Part shown: positions 1-10,807 of the stretch, piece by piece | Layout of the letters: every line of letters begins with the position of its first letter | Numbering within the stretch: the stretch's first letter is position 1 | Origin: Collybia mongolica | Lineage: Eukaryota > Basidiomycota > Agaricomycetes > Agaricales > Clitocybaceae | DNA: 64,000 nucleotides | Assembly: GCA_013420905.1 (NCBI GenBank) | Contig: JAAXNY010000011.1 | Coordinates: 1,054,001-1,118,000, forward strand | Direction: 5' to 3' | The notes under the pieces: generated by a model | Database searches by the model: none | What the model was told of the DNA's origin: nothing | Seen by the model: the letters and a program-made list of their open reading frames with translations, nothing else | Position numbers and translations under genes: made by a program

Positions 1-471
1 GCATATCTTCTATAATTCCGTATTCAGAGCGTCCATATTTTTTAGCCAGAGCAATCATGCGGTCGAGGACCTTGTTGAGAGAAATAACAGTGTTTTTGAC
101 AACTTTAATGTGGAAGCCCGCTGGGTAGATAGCGTGGACCTAGTCCTAATGTTCCTTGCTGATGTCGTCAGGGAGGACATAAGAGTATCCATACTGATGG
201 AAACGGTGGCGTATGTCGATGATGTGCTCTTTCTCGGGGCTGGGGTATCAGGCAATTTCCTGATCTCTTCGTCGATTTTGAGATCCCTAAGAAACTCTTC
301 TGCATGCCCGGCGGTTATCGGCAGCATGATACTACCATCCGTAGGACGCAGGCTCTGATAGTCGTAAAGGAGTGAGTTGTATCCGATACCTGAAATGAAT
401 CGGTTTTGACCACTATTAATGAGTTGAAGGAGACAGTCCGAGTCAGTAATCTGTAAATGCATACAAGGCAC
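1..471 (-). other. Unresolved coding-like fragment at the left edge
   Basis: On the minus strand an open frame of about 138 codons starts near 471. A second frame on the same strand, nearest the edge, carries a protein-like stretch (…YGYSYVLPDD…, …IALAKKYGRSEYG…), but the frames are separated by stops near 140-150 and I could not join them with a convincing intron. It could be the 5' part of a gene running off the left edge or a decayed gene. I do not recognise the family. Confidence 0.2.
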
Positions 472-1631
472 AACCTAACTCACATACGGCTCTGAATATT
501 CAACAATGAAGCTAGTCCCAGTCATAGATGTAACATCAGTACCAACTACCCCGGAAAGCCTTATATGGGAAGCGTGCAACTATTTGAAGGCGTCCGTGAC
601 CACTTTCTCTCCAATGTCAATCGTAAAACCAGCATAGTTCCATATGTATGTGGAGATACGCCCAGCTACTCGGAGTTCCCGAGGCTGATCGGAAGGTCAA
701 GAAGTCAGCGAGTGCCGCCGCCTATCTATCCCATTAAACATTTACGCACCACGATGAGCGATTGAATTTGAAGTAGTATGCGAGGGGGATGCCATGATTG
801 CAGTAGCAAATTTATATTCTCTCTCTCCTCTACAAAACTCAAACTTGCGACAGCTAGCCTTTCTATAGAAACGATTTAGGGTTGCAGAAGATCTTCGTTT
901 TCTCCACATTCGGTAAAGTTCATTCGAAATGCAACGCACCTTAATCTTTTTTGCACCCATATATTGTCTTGCACGAAACCGCGACAGCAGTAATTGAAGA
1001 CGGAGTAGGTCCTTGCAACCGATATCAAAGACGATTTTGTATTGCAGGACATCGACCTGGTGACTCCGGCTTTTGACAAGAGCATTGCTCCCGAATGCAA
1101 ACACTCGGTTGGGCGGCTTGTGCTGCAACACAATGGGGAACAGAGAAGGTTAGATCGCCCCGAAACCGAATAGCGGCCTTGTTTCATAATACCTTTGCAG
1201 TGGGTAGGATAGCGTGTCTAGAAAATCCTTTCCGCTTAAGTGGCAGCGTCGACCTACTCTTTGATCCTTCACATATACACAGTAAAACAAATTCTTTCCT
1301 TCGACGATCCTATTTGATTGCTCTGTCTGTGGTATGAATGAACGCAAGACTACAAATAAACGCGTTAAACTAAGATAAAGCAAAAAAAAAAAAGCCTCAA
1401 AGCAGAGAGAGCGCGCAGAAGTGAAAAAAGAAGACATGAAAACTCGTCAACCCGGGAGCCAACAATTATAAGAGTACACCAAATCCTCGCCGGGAGTCAG
1501 CCGCCACGGGGCGACGCGAAGGGGTCATACCAATCAGCATCGAGGACTAACGAACCCAACCATACAATGATCAAGGGATCTCCAGTAGCCCTCGTCTCCA
1601 GCATGCCAAGCACAGGTAAGAAACACGGTCT
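472..1631. other. Stretch without a convincing gene
   Basis: Short overlapping open frames on both strands, none with a recognisable motif or a plausible exon chain. The last few hundred bases are probably the 3' flank of the minus-strand gene ending at 1632. Confidence 0.4.
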
Positions 1632-4008
1632 TTAATTTCTTCCATCGCCGTTGCCACGACCATTGCCGTTCTGCCTGTCTCCAGTCGTCGCCTCAGCGTC
1701 CTTTGTGGCCGCATCAGCCTTTCCGCCCTTGGTGGCAGTATCCGCGGGGGCAGATGCCTCGGCAGCAGCAGCGCCCTTGCCTCTAGTCGGTTTATCAGTG
1801 ACCTGGGCGGGCTCGGCTTTCTCTGATGCAGAGGCGGTAGCGGTAACTGCTGCTTTGCCGTCCGTGGCGGATGCTGCTCCCTTGCCTTTTGCGGAGGACG
1901 TCGCCTCATCCGTTGCAGTGGGGGCTGCGGCGCCGCCCTTTTTCGAGGCGGTGGCAGTCGCGGAACCTCGACCTTTGCCAGTTGCTGTAGCTTTTCCAGT
2001 AGCGGTTGCTGCAGCAGATTCGGAGACGGCGGCAGAGCTGGCGCCGGCCTTGCCAGTGGCAGTGGCAGAGGCGGCAGCGGAGCTAGCACCAGCCTCGTCA
2101 GAAGCGGAGGCGGAGGCAGAGGCAGAAGCAGAGGCAGAGGCAGAGGCAGAAGTGACAGCAGAGGCGGCGGCAGAACTAGCGCCGGCCGTTCCGGTTGCAG
2201 TGGCGGAGGCGGAGGGTAGAGAGCTCACGGAGGCAGAGGCAGCGGGGGCAGGAGCGGCACCGACAGAACCCGGGAGGGGTTTTCCATCTGCGGTAACGGT
2301 GAACTAAAAAAAAGTTACGGTGTTAGTCGGATGATAGGCAACCGGCGGTGGCGGTTCACGTACGTAAATAGCATCGTCGAGAGATCCATGCTGGGCAACT
2401 GGTACGATGACAGGTTGATGGTTGGAGGCAGCGTTAATGGAGGAAAGCTTGTAGAATCCGGCGGGAAGACCATTGGATACGTCAGCGGTCAATTTACCGC
2501 CGGCAGCAGGGGCGTTCAAACCCTTGAAAAAAGCGAATTTCTTGGGGTCCGTGACGGTTGTCTGGTCGATGGCAGAAAGCTGCTCGATAACGACATGGGA
2601 GTGACCCTGGATTAGGCCTTGGGCGTTAAGGAACTGGGGTGCGGCGAAGTAGTTGGCCTGGGCGTTGACGAAGAATCCGGTTTGCATGTTCTTAATCTGC
2701 ATTTCAATGGTAAATGCAGTATCGGCCTTTACGGTACCAAAGTTCTTAGGGAATGAGAATTTCGACGAGGGCATGTTGTCGATGGAGGGGATGACACCGA
2801 TCGGGGCGGGGTTGCAGGAACCCGTCGTGATCTGTTTACCGTTGGTAATAGGCAAGTTCGGAACAGTCAAACAAAAGTTGATAAAGTTGTTTGTCGACGT
2901 GATCGATGCGACTTGGCCGGCAGCGGGAACATCCTGACCGTCATTGGCAAAGCCTGCGGCGATGACTTTGGGATCAAGAGCTAGAGATGTGATCAATCTA
3001 TACATATCACTGTCGGAACAAGAAACCCAAATACATACTTAGAGAGGTTTGGGCGTTTCCTCCAGGAGCGTTGCCATTTCCAGCATTGTTGTTGTTGTTC
3101 CCGGTGTTTCCGCCGCCATTTCCATTGTTCCCATTGTTTCCGCCATTGTTCCCACCATTATTTCCAGTGTTACCTTTACCGCCGCCTGTGCTGATGTTGG
3201 TGTTCGTCTGGAGAAACATCAGCTGTGAGGATGAGTATAGAAATCGGGTTCACATACAGCACCGCGAGAAGTTGTGGTTTGCGAGGCACCATTACCTGCT
3301 AAGGTCTTCATCAGCTATCACCCCAAGGTCAACAAGACAATTTAAGCCCACCTTTTGACGTGGTAGCGCCCCTGGTCGCAGTTGCGCCTCGGGCAGTGGT
3401 CGTACCTCGAGCAGTAGTCGCAGCTCTGGTGGTAGTAACCTTCGCCGTGGTGGCAGCCCTTGTTGTTGCAGGGTTTCCTTTACCGCCATTCCCATTCCCA
3501 TTGTTGTTGTTGTTGCCGGTATTGCCTTTGCCTGTACCATGATGCATGAGTTCTCAAGTCGGAAGATCCCCCCTAGCTGAGCTGACCGTTATTGCCCTGA
3601 TTGTTGTTATTACCAGTATTATTGCCGGTATTGCCTTTGCCTGTACCATGGTGGATGAGTTCTCAAGTCAGATGATCCTCCCCTAAGTGAGCTGACCATT
3701 ATTGCCCTGATTGTTGTTATTGCCGGTGTTTCCCTTGCCGCCGCCGGGAGCTTGATTGTTTCCGCTGTTATTGCCGTTCCCGGGTTTGGCGGTTTCGGCA
3801 GCACGAGCTGTTACAGTGACAGTCTGGATGACGGTACTGACTACCTGAGCCTGGTTTTTGCGAACCGATAAGATACCCGAAAATAATTAAGAACGGAATC
3901 ACTCACGTCACATGATGCAGGAGGCTGATGCCGTGCGGGAGCAGCCTGTGCAGCGAAGGACGAGAGAGAGATGGTGAGGAAGGCCACCAAAAGTGTTCGC
4001 GAAAACAT
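1632..4008 (-). CDS. Secreted GNN/Ala-Ser-rich protein (basidiomycete family often mislabelled 'ribosomal protein s17')
   Basis: Eight exons by hand: 4008-3907, 3844-3697, 3640-3587, 3531-3352, 3298-3258, 3207-3039, 2980-2364, 2303-1632; 660 aa, frame kept at all joins. Exon 1 encodes a signal peptide (MFSRTLL… to AQAAPARHQ). A low-complexity part rich in G, N and T follows (KGNTGNNNN units and a TTRAATT stretch). Exon 7 is the conserved core, beginning LDPKVIAAGFANDGQD, with GSCNPAPIGVIPS, FVNAQANYFAAPQ and GHSHVVIEQL, and running into FTVTADG. The tail of about 200 residues is nearly all Ala, Ser, Thr and Gly with (SA)n runs. From memory, core homologues in mushrooms carry the label 'ribosomal protein s17', but nothing here is ribosomal; a secreted or cell-wall role is my inference. 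Exon 6 could begin at 3222 instead of 3207. Confidence 0.78.
2101..2151. repeat. Short tandem repeat, GAGGCA-type hexamer
   Basis: Near-perfect 6-bp units (gaggca / gaagca) in a row. On the coding (minus) strand they read as alternating Ser-Ala codons inside the tail of the secreted protein, so the repeat lengthens the protein without breaking frame. Confidence 0.85.
3532..3696 (-). repeat. Tandem duplication of an intron plus exon
   Basis: Intron 3641-3696 and intron 3532-3586 are near copies: both start GTCAGCTCA, share GACTTGAGAACTCAT and end CATGGTACAG. Both are followed by exon sequence starting GCAAAGGCAATACCGGC and preceded by an exon end coding for NNQGNNG. The duplicated unit is about 110 bp (one intron and one 54-nt exon) and is phase-symmetric, so it adds 18 codons. 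Confidence 0.85.
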
Positions 4009-4236
4009 GTCGTTAAAAAGAGGGTTAGAGGTTTTTCAAAAAAAAAATGAGTGAATTATGCGTTGAGCTGATGACTTTCAAAGATCGACTTTTGCAGCAA
4101 AAGGAAGAAAACGACACCAGTGTCGGGCGTTCGTAGTCTTGGGGTCGCACTAGGCGGCAGCCGTAGGCAAGAGCAGGACGAGACGGAAAAGGGGGAAGGG
4201 GAAATGGAACGAATCAAAATGCCGGGTGCCTTAGCT

Positions 4237-4244
4237 TATATATG
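4237..4244 (-). promoter_or_regulatory. TATA-like box for the secreted protein gene
   Basis: ATATATAA on the minus strand, about 230 bp upstream of the start codon at 4008. Position is plausible if the 5' UTR is about 200 bp; no other core element was identified. Confidence 0.35.
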
Positions 4245-6200
4245 ATGTCCACATGCCTCCATCTCCATCCACCATCCAACATCCCCCCGGCATCCCTCGG
4301 CTGTTCCTATTTGCTCCTGTATTTTCTCTTCACCCCCGAACTTTCCGACCCCTCCTCCTCTCCCTCTCCTGCCCTCCATCCCAGTAGCAGTAACATAGAC
4401 GCCCGTCTTCTAACCTCCACCGGAACACCAGTTGAACACAATCAACAAGTGGAGAGCGCTCACCCCACAGCGCCCATTGACTTGCCCCGAGACTAATGGG
4501 GACCACCGGTTGCCATCCTATCTATATCAATCCTTCGTTGATGACAGGGGCGACCGGTACCGTACGCGATCTACAGAGACTTGGACAGACGGCTGAACCT
4601 CTCCGGATTGCACAAGGAAGTCCCCACGATTTGCGTTCTGTATCAACCTTATGACAGCTTAACAATGATGTAAGTATTTTAATCGTCCTGGAGCCTGATT
4701 TCACGCGTCAACTCCAACTCCGACGTGTGTAGCCACGTTCTTCGTCTTTTACCACCTCCAGTTCTTCGCTTGACACCGTAAATCCCACAGACAGGGCACA
4801 TATCCGCCGGTTTCAAACCTCTGATCATCTACAGACTTCACCAGACCTGATGACGAGAGAGAGAAGAAAACTGATATCTTAAATGATGATCTGCCAGAAT
4901 TTCCCTCTTCGTTTTAGTTTTTCGAATTCCTTACCACCGTTGTATATATAGGTCATTCGATATCATGATCAGCCTTGGTTAGGCGAACTGATTTTCACAT
5001 TGACATCCACCGAATATTGCTTGTCCCCCGTTGAAGTTTCTCTTCCTGCTGGTATGCACTCGGATACGCGAAAGCTCAACGGTTGACATAGCAGCATCAA
5101 ACATCAAAACTAACAAGAACCTGCACCTCCTCCGAGTCGCGCTCAGGCCCTAAATGTCCTGTCCGTCTCGGAAGTATCTTGATCATCGTCATCGGGCGTT
5201 CGCTCATCGTTGCCATTGAGACTCATTAACACTCCAATGATCATGGAATTTGATGAATACTTGTATCGATAATCCCTCGGAGGCTCACCCCCACTTTACG
5301 TCTGCGCATCACCATTCATCACTCTTCACCTTGACTCGCAAGCCTTACTTGTAACTATGTGCCGCATGTAAGTACGTAACTGTGGTCCAGCTATGTCATC
5401 CAATAACGCGTCCATGATCGCTTGTACCGGCTGCTATACCTTCCAAGTTGACGTTTGTGACCTTGTCGCCCGCACTTTGGAATTCGAAACTCGCGGAACT
5501 GAGATCCCCATCAGAATGCACTTAGGCACAAGCTTTGACAGATGCCGGAGGTTTGATAATTCGTGATCTACCCAAAAGAGATGATATCATGATCGGATAT
5601 GTTGTTGGCGCTGTATAATTACTACTGCGGTCCACGAATAACACTACAATCTTCATTTTTGGACATCGTGAAGTGAACATCAAGTACTTACTGCTGTGTT
5701 GAGTACTGCAGTGACTGGACCACATAGATGTGGTCGATTCTCTGACATCAGGCGCGCCCAGGGTATCCGACCGTCTCAGACTGTTGTCAAGAAAGCATCA
5801 CTATCGTGATTCACATAGAACGTTGATTCACAAGGGGTCTTGAGATGGGCGGTACGCAACATCTTGTCAATGATATTGCGCTCTGTTGAGAGGTGCTATC
5901 GCCAACTAGATCATTGCAAGTAGGTACAAGTACATTGGAAAATATCTGTACATTGATGTCTAAAATGATATCATCATCGACTATGTCGAGCGCCATCCCC
6001 CCTCCTCCGCGACCCCCGCCAGCTTCTCTGACTACTCAAAGGAAGAATTTACCAAAGGTACGACCGCAATATAATAACAGAAGACCCTAGAAAGGGTTGA
6101 CAAGCGATAGGCAGCAAGAAGGGGAACCCTAACGCAAGAAAAGGGAACATCGATGTTACAAGCACAATCAGGAGGCACCACCACATACGTAGTACCGGTG
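4245..6200. other. Intergenic, no gene seen
   Basis: About 1.95 kb with only short open frames lacking recognisable motifs or clean splice partners. It includes a pyrimidine-rich stretch near 4340-4400. Confidence 0.5.
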
Positions 6201-7731
6201 TCAATCTAGCTCAACGTTAAAGCTGGTCACCTGAGGTAGGTACGCTCCGGCTGCAAGATCCAACAGATGCACGTCGTCGTAAGAGATAGCCCCATTGTAA
6301 CCTCCGAATGTAAATAAACGGCTATCCGCAAGGATGGTAGAATGGTAGCCCCGTGGCGTTGGCGTTTTCCCAAAAACTTGTCGTTGTTCGTATTCGAGAG
6401 AGACTGTGATACGTTAGATCAGCGCATATACTTGAAACGAGAATGGGGACGAACCAAGATTGAAAAGGAGAAGGTCGTTGCAATAGTCCATGCCATCGTG
6501 TCCACCGAATATGAACAAGTAGGAGCCTACTTGTGTCGTCGTATGTGTCATACGTTTATAATGAGTCTTCACATGTATCTGATTCCAGACCAAAGTATCT
6601 GACAAGCTTATAAGGGCAAAAGAACAAAACCCTTAGCAAAGGGTCATCATACCGAGATCGAGGCACCATATGTCAAAGAAAAATTCCTTCGCATTGCTCC
6701 CTCCTACCACGATCATCACATTCCCAACGAGATTGGCGGTGTGGTACCCTCGCGGATCGGGTTTTCGCCCTGTGGGGTGTTGCTGCTCCCATTTCATATG
6801 AGCCATGTCCGACACATCTAATGTCCACACGTCCTGCAATGCCGTCATGCCGTTTCCTCCTCCAAATACCCATATCTTCTGTTGGTAAAGCACCGCAGTA
6901 TGCGCACGACGACAAGGAGGGTATGGTGCCTTTATCTTAGGGCGTGCCCACGTTCGCGTTGAGATGTCAAGTACGTAGACTGTATCATAGTAGGTAGCCC
7001 CCTGCCCTCCTCCGAAAACAACGAGTTTGCGATCGACCAGAGTGGTTGTGTGAGCTCGACACGCAGGTGGAATATCCCCTTTGGTATCCCGTTGCGCCCA
7101 CTGCATCGTTTCTGTTCCACAAAAGTCAGCCCGTCATCATTCGCTGTGTCAACTCTCGGATCAGGGCAGTGAACGTACCGGTATCGAAGCAGTAGATATC
7201 CTTCATGTCTTTCGGCGTATAATTGTCTTCGCATCCTCCAAACACCCATGCCGTCGTATCGATTAAGTTCACGCTGTGGGCTCGCATCGTCCGCGTCGGG
7301 AGCGCACCATAGACGGGCGCCCGACTCCAGTACATCGCGGTGCTGGGGGCAGATTCGACATCCTTGTCGTGTGGTAGACGTGGCGTGCTTCGGGTCTTCT
7401 GTGTCGGGGGATGTGCAGTGGCAGATTTCCGTGAGGCCGTGGCAGATGTCGAGCTCGAAGAGGAATGTTTCTTGCCGCCACTGGAAGATGGAAGTGCCTC
7501 GCCACTAGAAGGTCGACCCAATGTTCTCACACTTGGTGTCGGAGCCTTCCTGGAGCTACGAGAGCCCGATCCAGAACCTGATGCGGCAGGTGCACCGTGG
7601 AATGTGCTGGTAGAGGAGGTGGACCCATTCGTGTTGGGGTTAGGATACGGTAAATTCTCGATAAGAGGACTGGATGGTGCTGTGAGCACACCCTCTTCGG
7701 GAACATCACTCAGGCTGCGTACACTCCCCAT
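6201..7731 (-). CDS. Kelch-repeat beta-propeller protein
   Basis: Four exons: 7731-7179, 7111-6653, 6598-6455, 6403-6201; 452 aa, all joins in frame. The first 110 residues are Ser/Thr/Pro-rich and probably disordered. From about residue 130 there are six Kelch-type blades, each with a G-G doublet preceded by hydrophobics and later aromatic residues (VFGGCEDN, VVFGGGQG, VFGGGNG, IVVGGSN, FIFGGHDG, FTFGGYNG). Such propellers bind proteins; in fungi Kelch proteins act in cell-end polarity and trafficking, but nothing here fixes a partner. No catalytic residues of galactose oxidase were seen. In-frame sequence without ATG extends upstream to about 7785, so a small 5' exon could add residues. Confidence 0.85.
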
Positions 7732-7997
7732 GACTCTGGATTGCGCCCGTCGTGGGGTCGTTGTTGAAGTTGACAACAGCTTCAAAGGATGAGGAGATTG
7801 ATCTTCGACGCGAAACTGAGTTTGTGGCTCTATTTATTTGATAAATCGGGGAACGAAATCTTGGCTGACGAGTTCGGTTCGCACACATACACGGCCATAA
7901 TCTGTTACGTTGTTCAACTATGTAATTTAACATGTAACATACGGCTGGATAGCTATTGATCTCTAGAAAGGCGTATCATTGGTGCGAATAGCAGCCG

Positions 7998-9169
7998 CTA
8001 ATTTGGTAAGCAGGTCAATATCGATCGCAACTTATCTAACACCGCTGCCTGTGTGCCCGCGCTGACGTCGGCCTTCGTGGTAGCATTGAACACACTGACG
8101 GTCGCAAAGCAACCCTTTCTTATGGTCGATGACTCGTCTGGCAGGTGGCTGGTCCCACAGGTGACCACGTCGGTAGCGCCGGTGTTGGCAGCGATCCTAG
8201 TAAAAATAAAAGAGAAATTTGACGCAGCGGGACAACTGGATGTTGATGCATAATTGACGTTGACACTGACTCCGGGTGGGAGAATGGGAGCCGGATTTGC
8301 AATCAGGGTTTGAATAAACTTGAGGGTGAGTGATGTATAGGTGATGGCGGCGCGCGTGCCTGATGAATTCGGGCTTGAGGTGAGAGTCGTGTATGATACC
8401 GCGGACGCGGACGCCCCTGAAAATGCCATCGACGGAATCCCTTCCGACGCAGCTTCTGACGCCGCTCCCCTGTTTACGCCTTTAGTATAAGATATCCTGT
8501 TCCGCGAATTCGGAGACATACACTGTCCCGGAGATCGCGACGGTGCCAGGACCGAGGTTATCTAAATTGGGGTTCAGCCCTCAATTGACAATTGTAAAAA
8601 AAACGCCTTACTCCCAACATTGGATCCGCTTATGACGAAATCAGGTTTCGATTTAAGGAGTCTCGGCGCCAGGGTTTGGATGCCGAAACGAACGGCATCA
8701 ACACTGTCCGGTTTTCATGAAATCTCCTGACACATGAGGGGTCTGACACACATACGGAAATGAGTTGACGTAGTTCAAGAAGGCTATTCAATAATCTAAT
8801 TAGTTAGGTACACAAGATATAATTGGCATCCCGACTCACGATCAGTCCCATTTGCACCTTCTGGGGGAGAGCCGGTCGGGCAAGTACTGAATTGACAAGG
8901 TTGAGTCAAAACCGTTGGTGGCGCAGTAGATGAACCCGATCCCGATTTGTTTTCGGCAGGGGCGGACAACACAACCTATAAGAAGATCTTTGAAGTGTTC
9001 CACAGGAGTTACAATGTCAACAAACCTGGAAGCCAGCAGCTCGAAGGGCATCATACTCTGCACGGATTTGTGCTACTGCCCAGCCGTCGTCATTAGTCAA
9101 AACAATTTTCTGTTCGAGAGTATGGGTCGCGAGGCAGGCAAAAAGGAAGAAGATGAGAGAACCCCGCAT
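7998..9169 (-). CDS. Secreted SurE-like 5'/3'-nucleotidase/phosphatase
   Basis: Six exons: 9169-9026, 8975-8840, 8783-8756, 8703-8612, 8561-8522, 8469-7998; 303 aa with every phase matching. The N-terminus is a signal peptide (hydrophobic LIFFLFACL, residues 5-13), so the enzyme should enter the secretory pathway. It is followed at once by the SurE nucleotide/metal motif TNDDGW (residues 25-30), the second motif SGSNVGNNLG (128 onward) and GTVGAASEAASEGIPSMAFSG, all hallmarks of SurE phosphatases that cleave nucleoside monophosphates. The DD pair, the Ser near GTG and the Asn of SGSN are kept. The C-terminal third has paired Cys (CGTS… GCFATV… LTCLPN) suggesting disulphides. Substrate is unknown; an acid-phosphatase-like scavenging role is inference. 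Confidence 0.88.
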
Positions 9170-10807
9170 TTCAATTTTTGGGGAGATTTGCAAGGTGGAT
9201 GGGTCCCTTTAAAAAGCACCAACCTTCATGAACGTGTGTAGACCTGATAAAGTGCAAATGTGAAGAGGGGGTTGATTATCGGGTGCAGACAAAGTTTCCC
9301 TTGTCAGCCGTCCACACAGTTCAGCACATGTCTCTGGAATGGACGGCTGTGTAGCATATGGATATCGACTTGTGTCGGATAAAAGACCTATGGGTGAGAA
9401 AGATTAATGTTCAGAAGGCGGTCCGGGTCTATTTTTCGACAAACGTTCATTTGCTCGAGCCATGTTATTGGCTGAGAAGCCTCAAGCGATATCCACAAAT
9501 AACCAGCCTCCTCGCGGAACCCGAAGGCTGATTATGAGTGTTCTCTTAAGTCTTAGGAGGTTGGATGATGAATGGATTATTTATGAACGGTTATGTTGAA
9601 TTAATCGGTGGTACGCGTGGTCTAGACTGGACCCGGTAGGCAAAATTGCGGGTGAAAGTGTCTTTGACGGTATGGGACAAGAGTGTTCTCTAATGTGGCG
9701 AGGTTTCTTTGCCGAAGTGGTTTTCAGTTCAAAGGCTTGTATATTCAACATTAGTAAAGAAGTCGATCATCGATTTGCCGCTGATAAGGGACGCAGGAAC
9801 ATATTTTGAGTTTTCGAAGCTCCAGAGGGAATTTTGTCTGGCCTTGGGGGGCATATCCAGCGGGCTGTCGTCCTAATCTCCCCCTTGCTTTAGGACTGGA
9901 ATCAGTTGCTGCTAAAACTTGTTCCTGCGCGGACGGATGTTGCCTAGCAATACCAAATCCTTCGATTGGGACCAAATGTCGCTTGGTATTACACAAGATG
10001 TTGGGCAGATGTCCCCCACAAAATCAATACCGTGGAAATGGGAGGACCGATGAATGGCCGGTTGGGAAAGCCTCCTGAAGTTAATAGGGTTATAAGGATT
10101 TGGTGATTTCTTTTTTGGTACAATCAAAGAGGGACACACATTGTTTCCTGGGATGCAGCGATGCATGTAAGGATACGGTTAACTCGAATTACAATGAGGA
10201 AGACCACAAATCTTCCACGTATGTTCCAGATAAATGTCCATTTACAGGTATTTCCTACCATAGAGGTTAAGGACTATGCAGGCGTTCCAGGCCCTGGCTC
10301 CTGAAGCTTCCTCTCGTCAGGACCGGTCGCCAGTAGGTGACTTTTCGCGGAACAACGACGCTGATGAGGACTAACCCTAGGTTATATACTTCAATGGTAT
10401 GTTTAACTTAGCGCATGGTCGTTTGATGCAAGCCTGACGGGGGAATGGTGGAATTAATGAGGTTTGGTAGTTGGCGCCATTGGGTCCTCGGATAACCGTT
10501 GATTCAAAATCACGTGCGTAGAGTTGTTTGTGACTATCGCCACTATTCCTTCCAAATGAATAAATAAACAAGACTAGTTATCTACTCGGCGAATGAGGTA
10601 GGTCATATACTGTGCTAATCATAAACTTTCAGACGCAATACTTTAATTGGTCTAAACCTAAAGCCGACTTGTCCCAAGCCGATTTGAGTATTCAGCAGGA
10701 GTCTAGGACGATAAATAAAGAGAAGTACATAATCACCAATATACATTTTACAATTAGATTACGCATTATACCATCCTTCATCAAACAGTGGCTCCCGTTA
10801 TATGGAC
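9170..10807. other. Intergenic, no gene seen
   Basis: About 1.6 kb between the SurE-like gene and the 3' end of the decayed reverse-transcriptase gene. Only short unsupported frames. Confidence 0.5.

Noticed and set aside
1651..2307. Long plus-strand open frame of 218 codons over the Ala-rich region
   Set aside because: It is the mirror of the GC-rich Ser/Ala repeat on the minus strand; the minus frame connects through introns to a signal peptide and conserved core.
7340..7792. Plus-strand open frame of 150 codons
   Set aside because: Antisense to the N-terminal exon of the Kelch protein and without features of its own.
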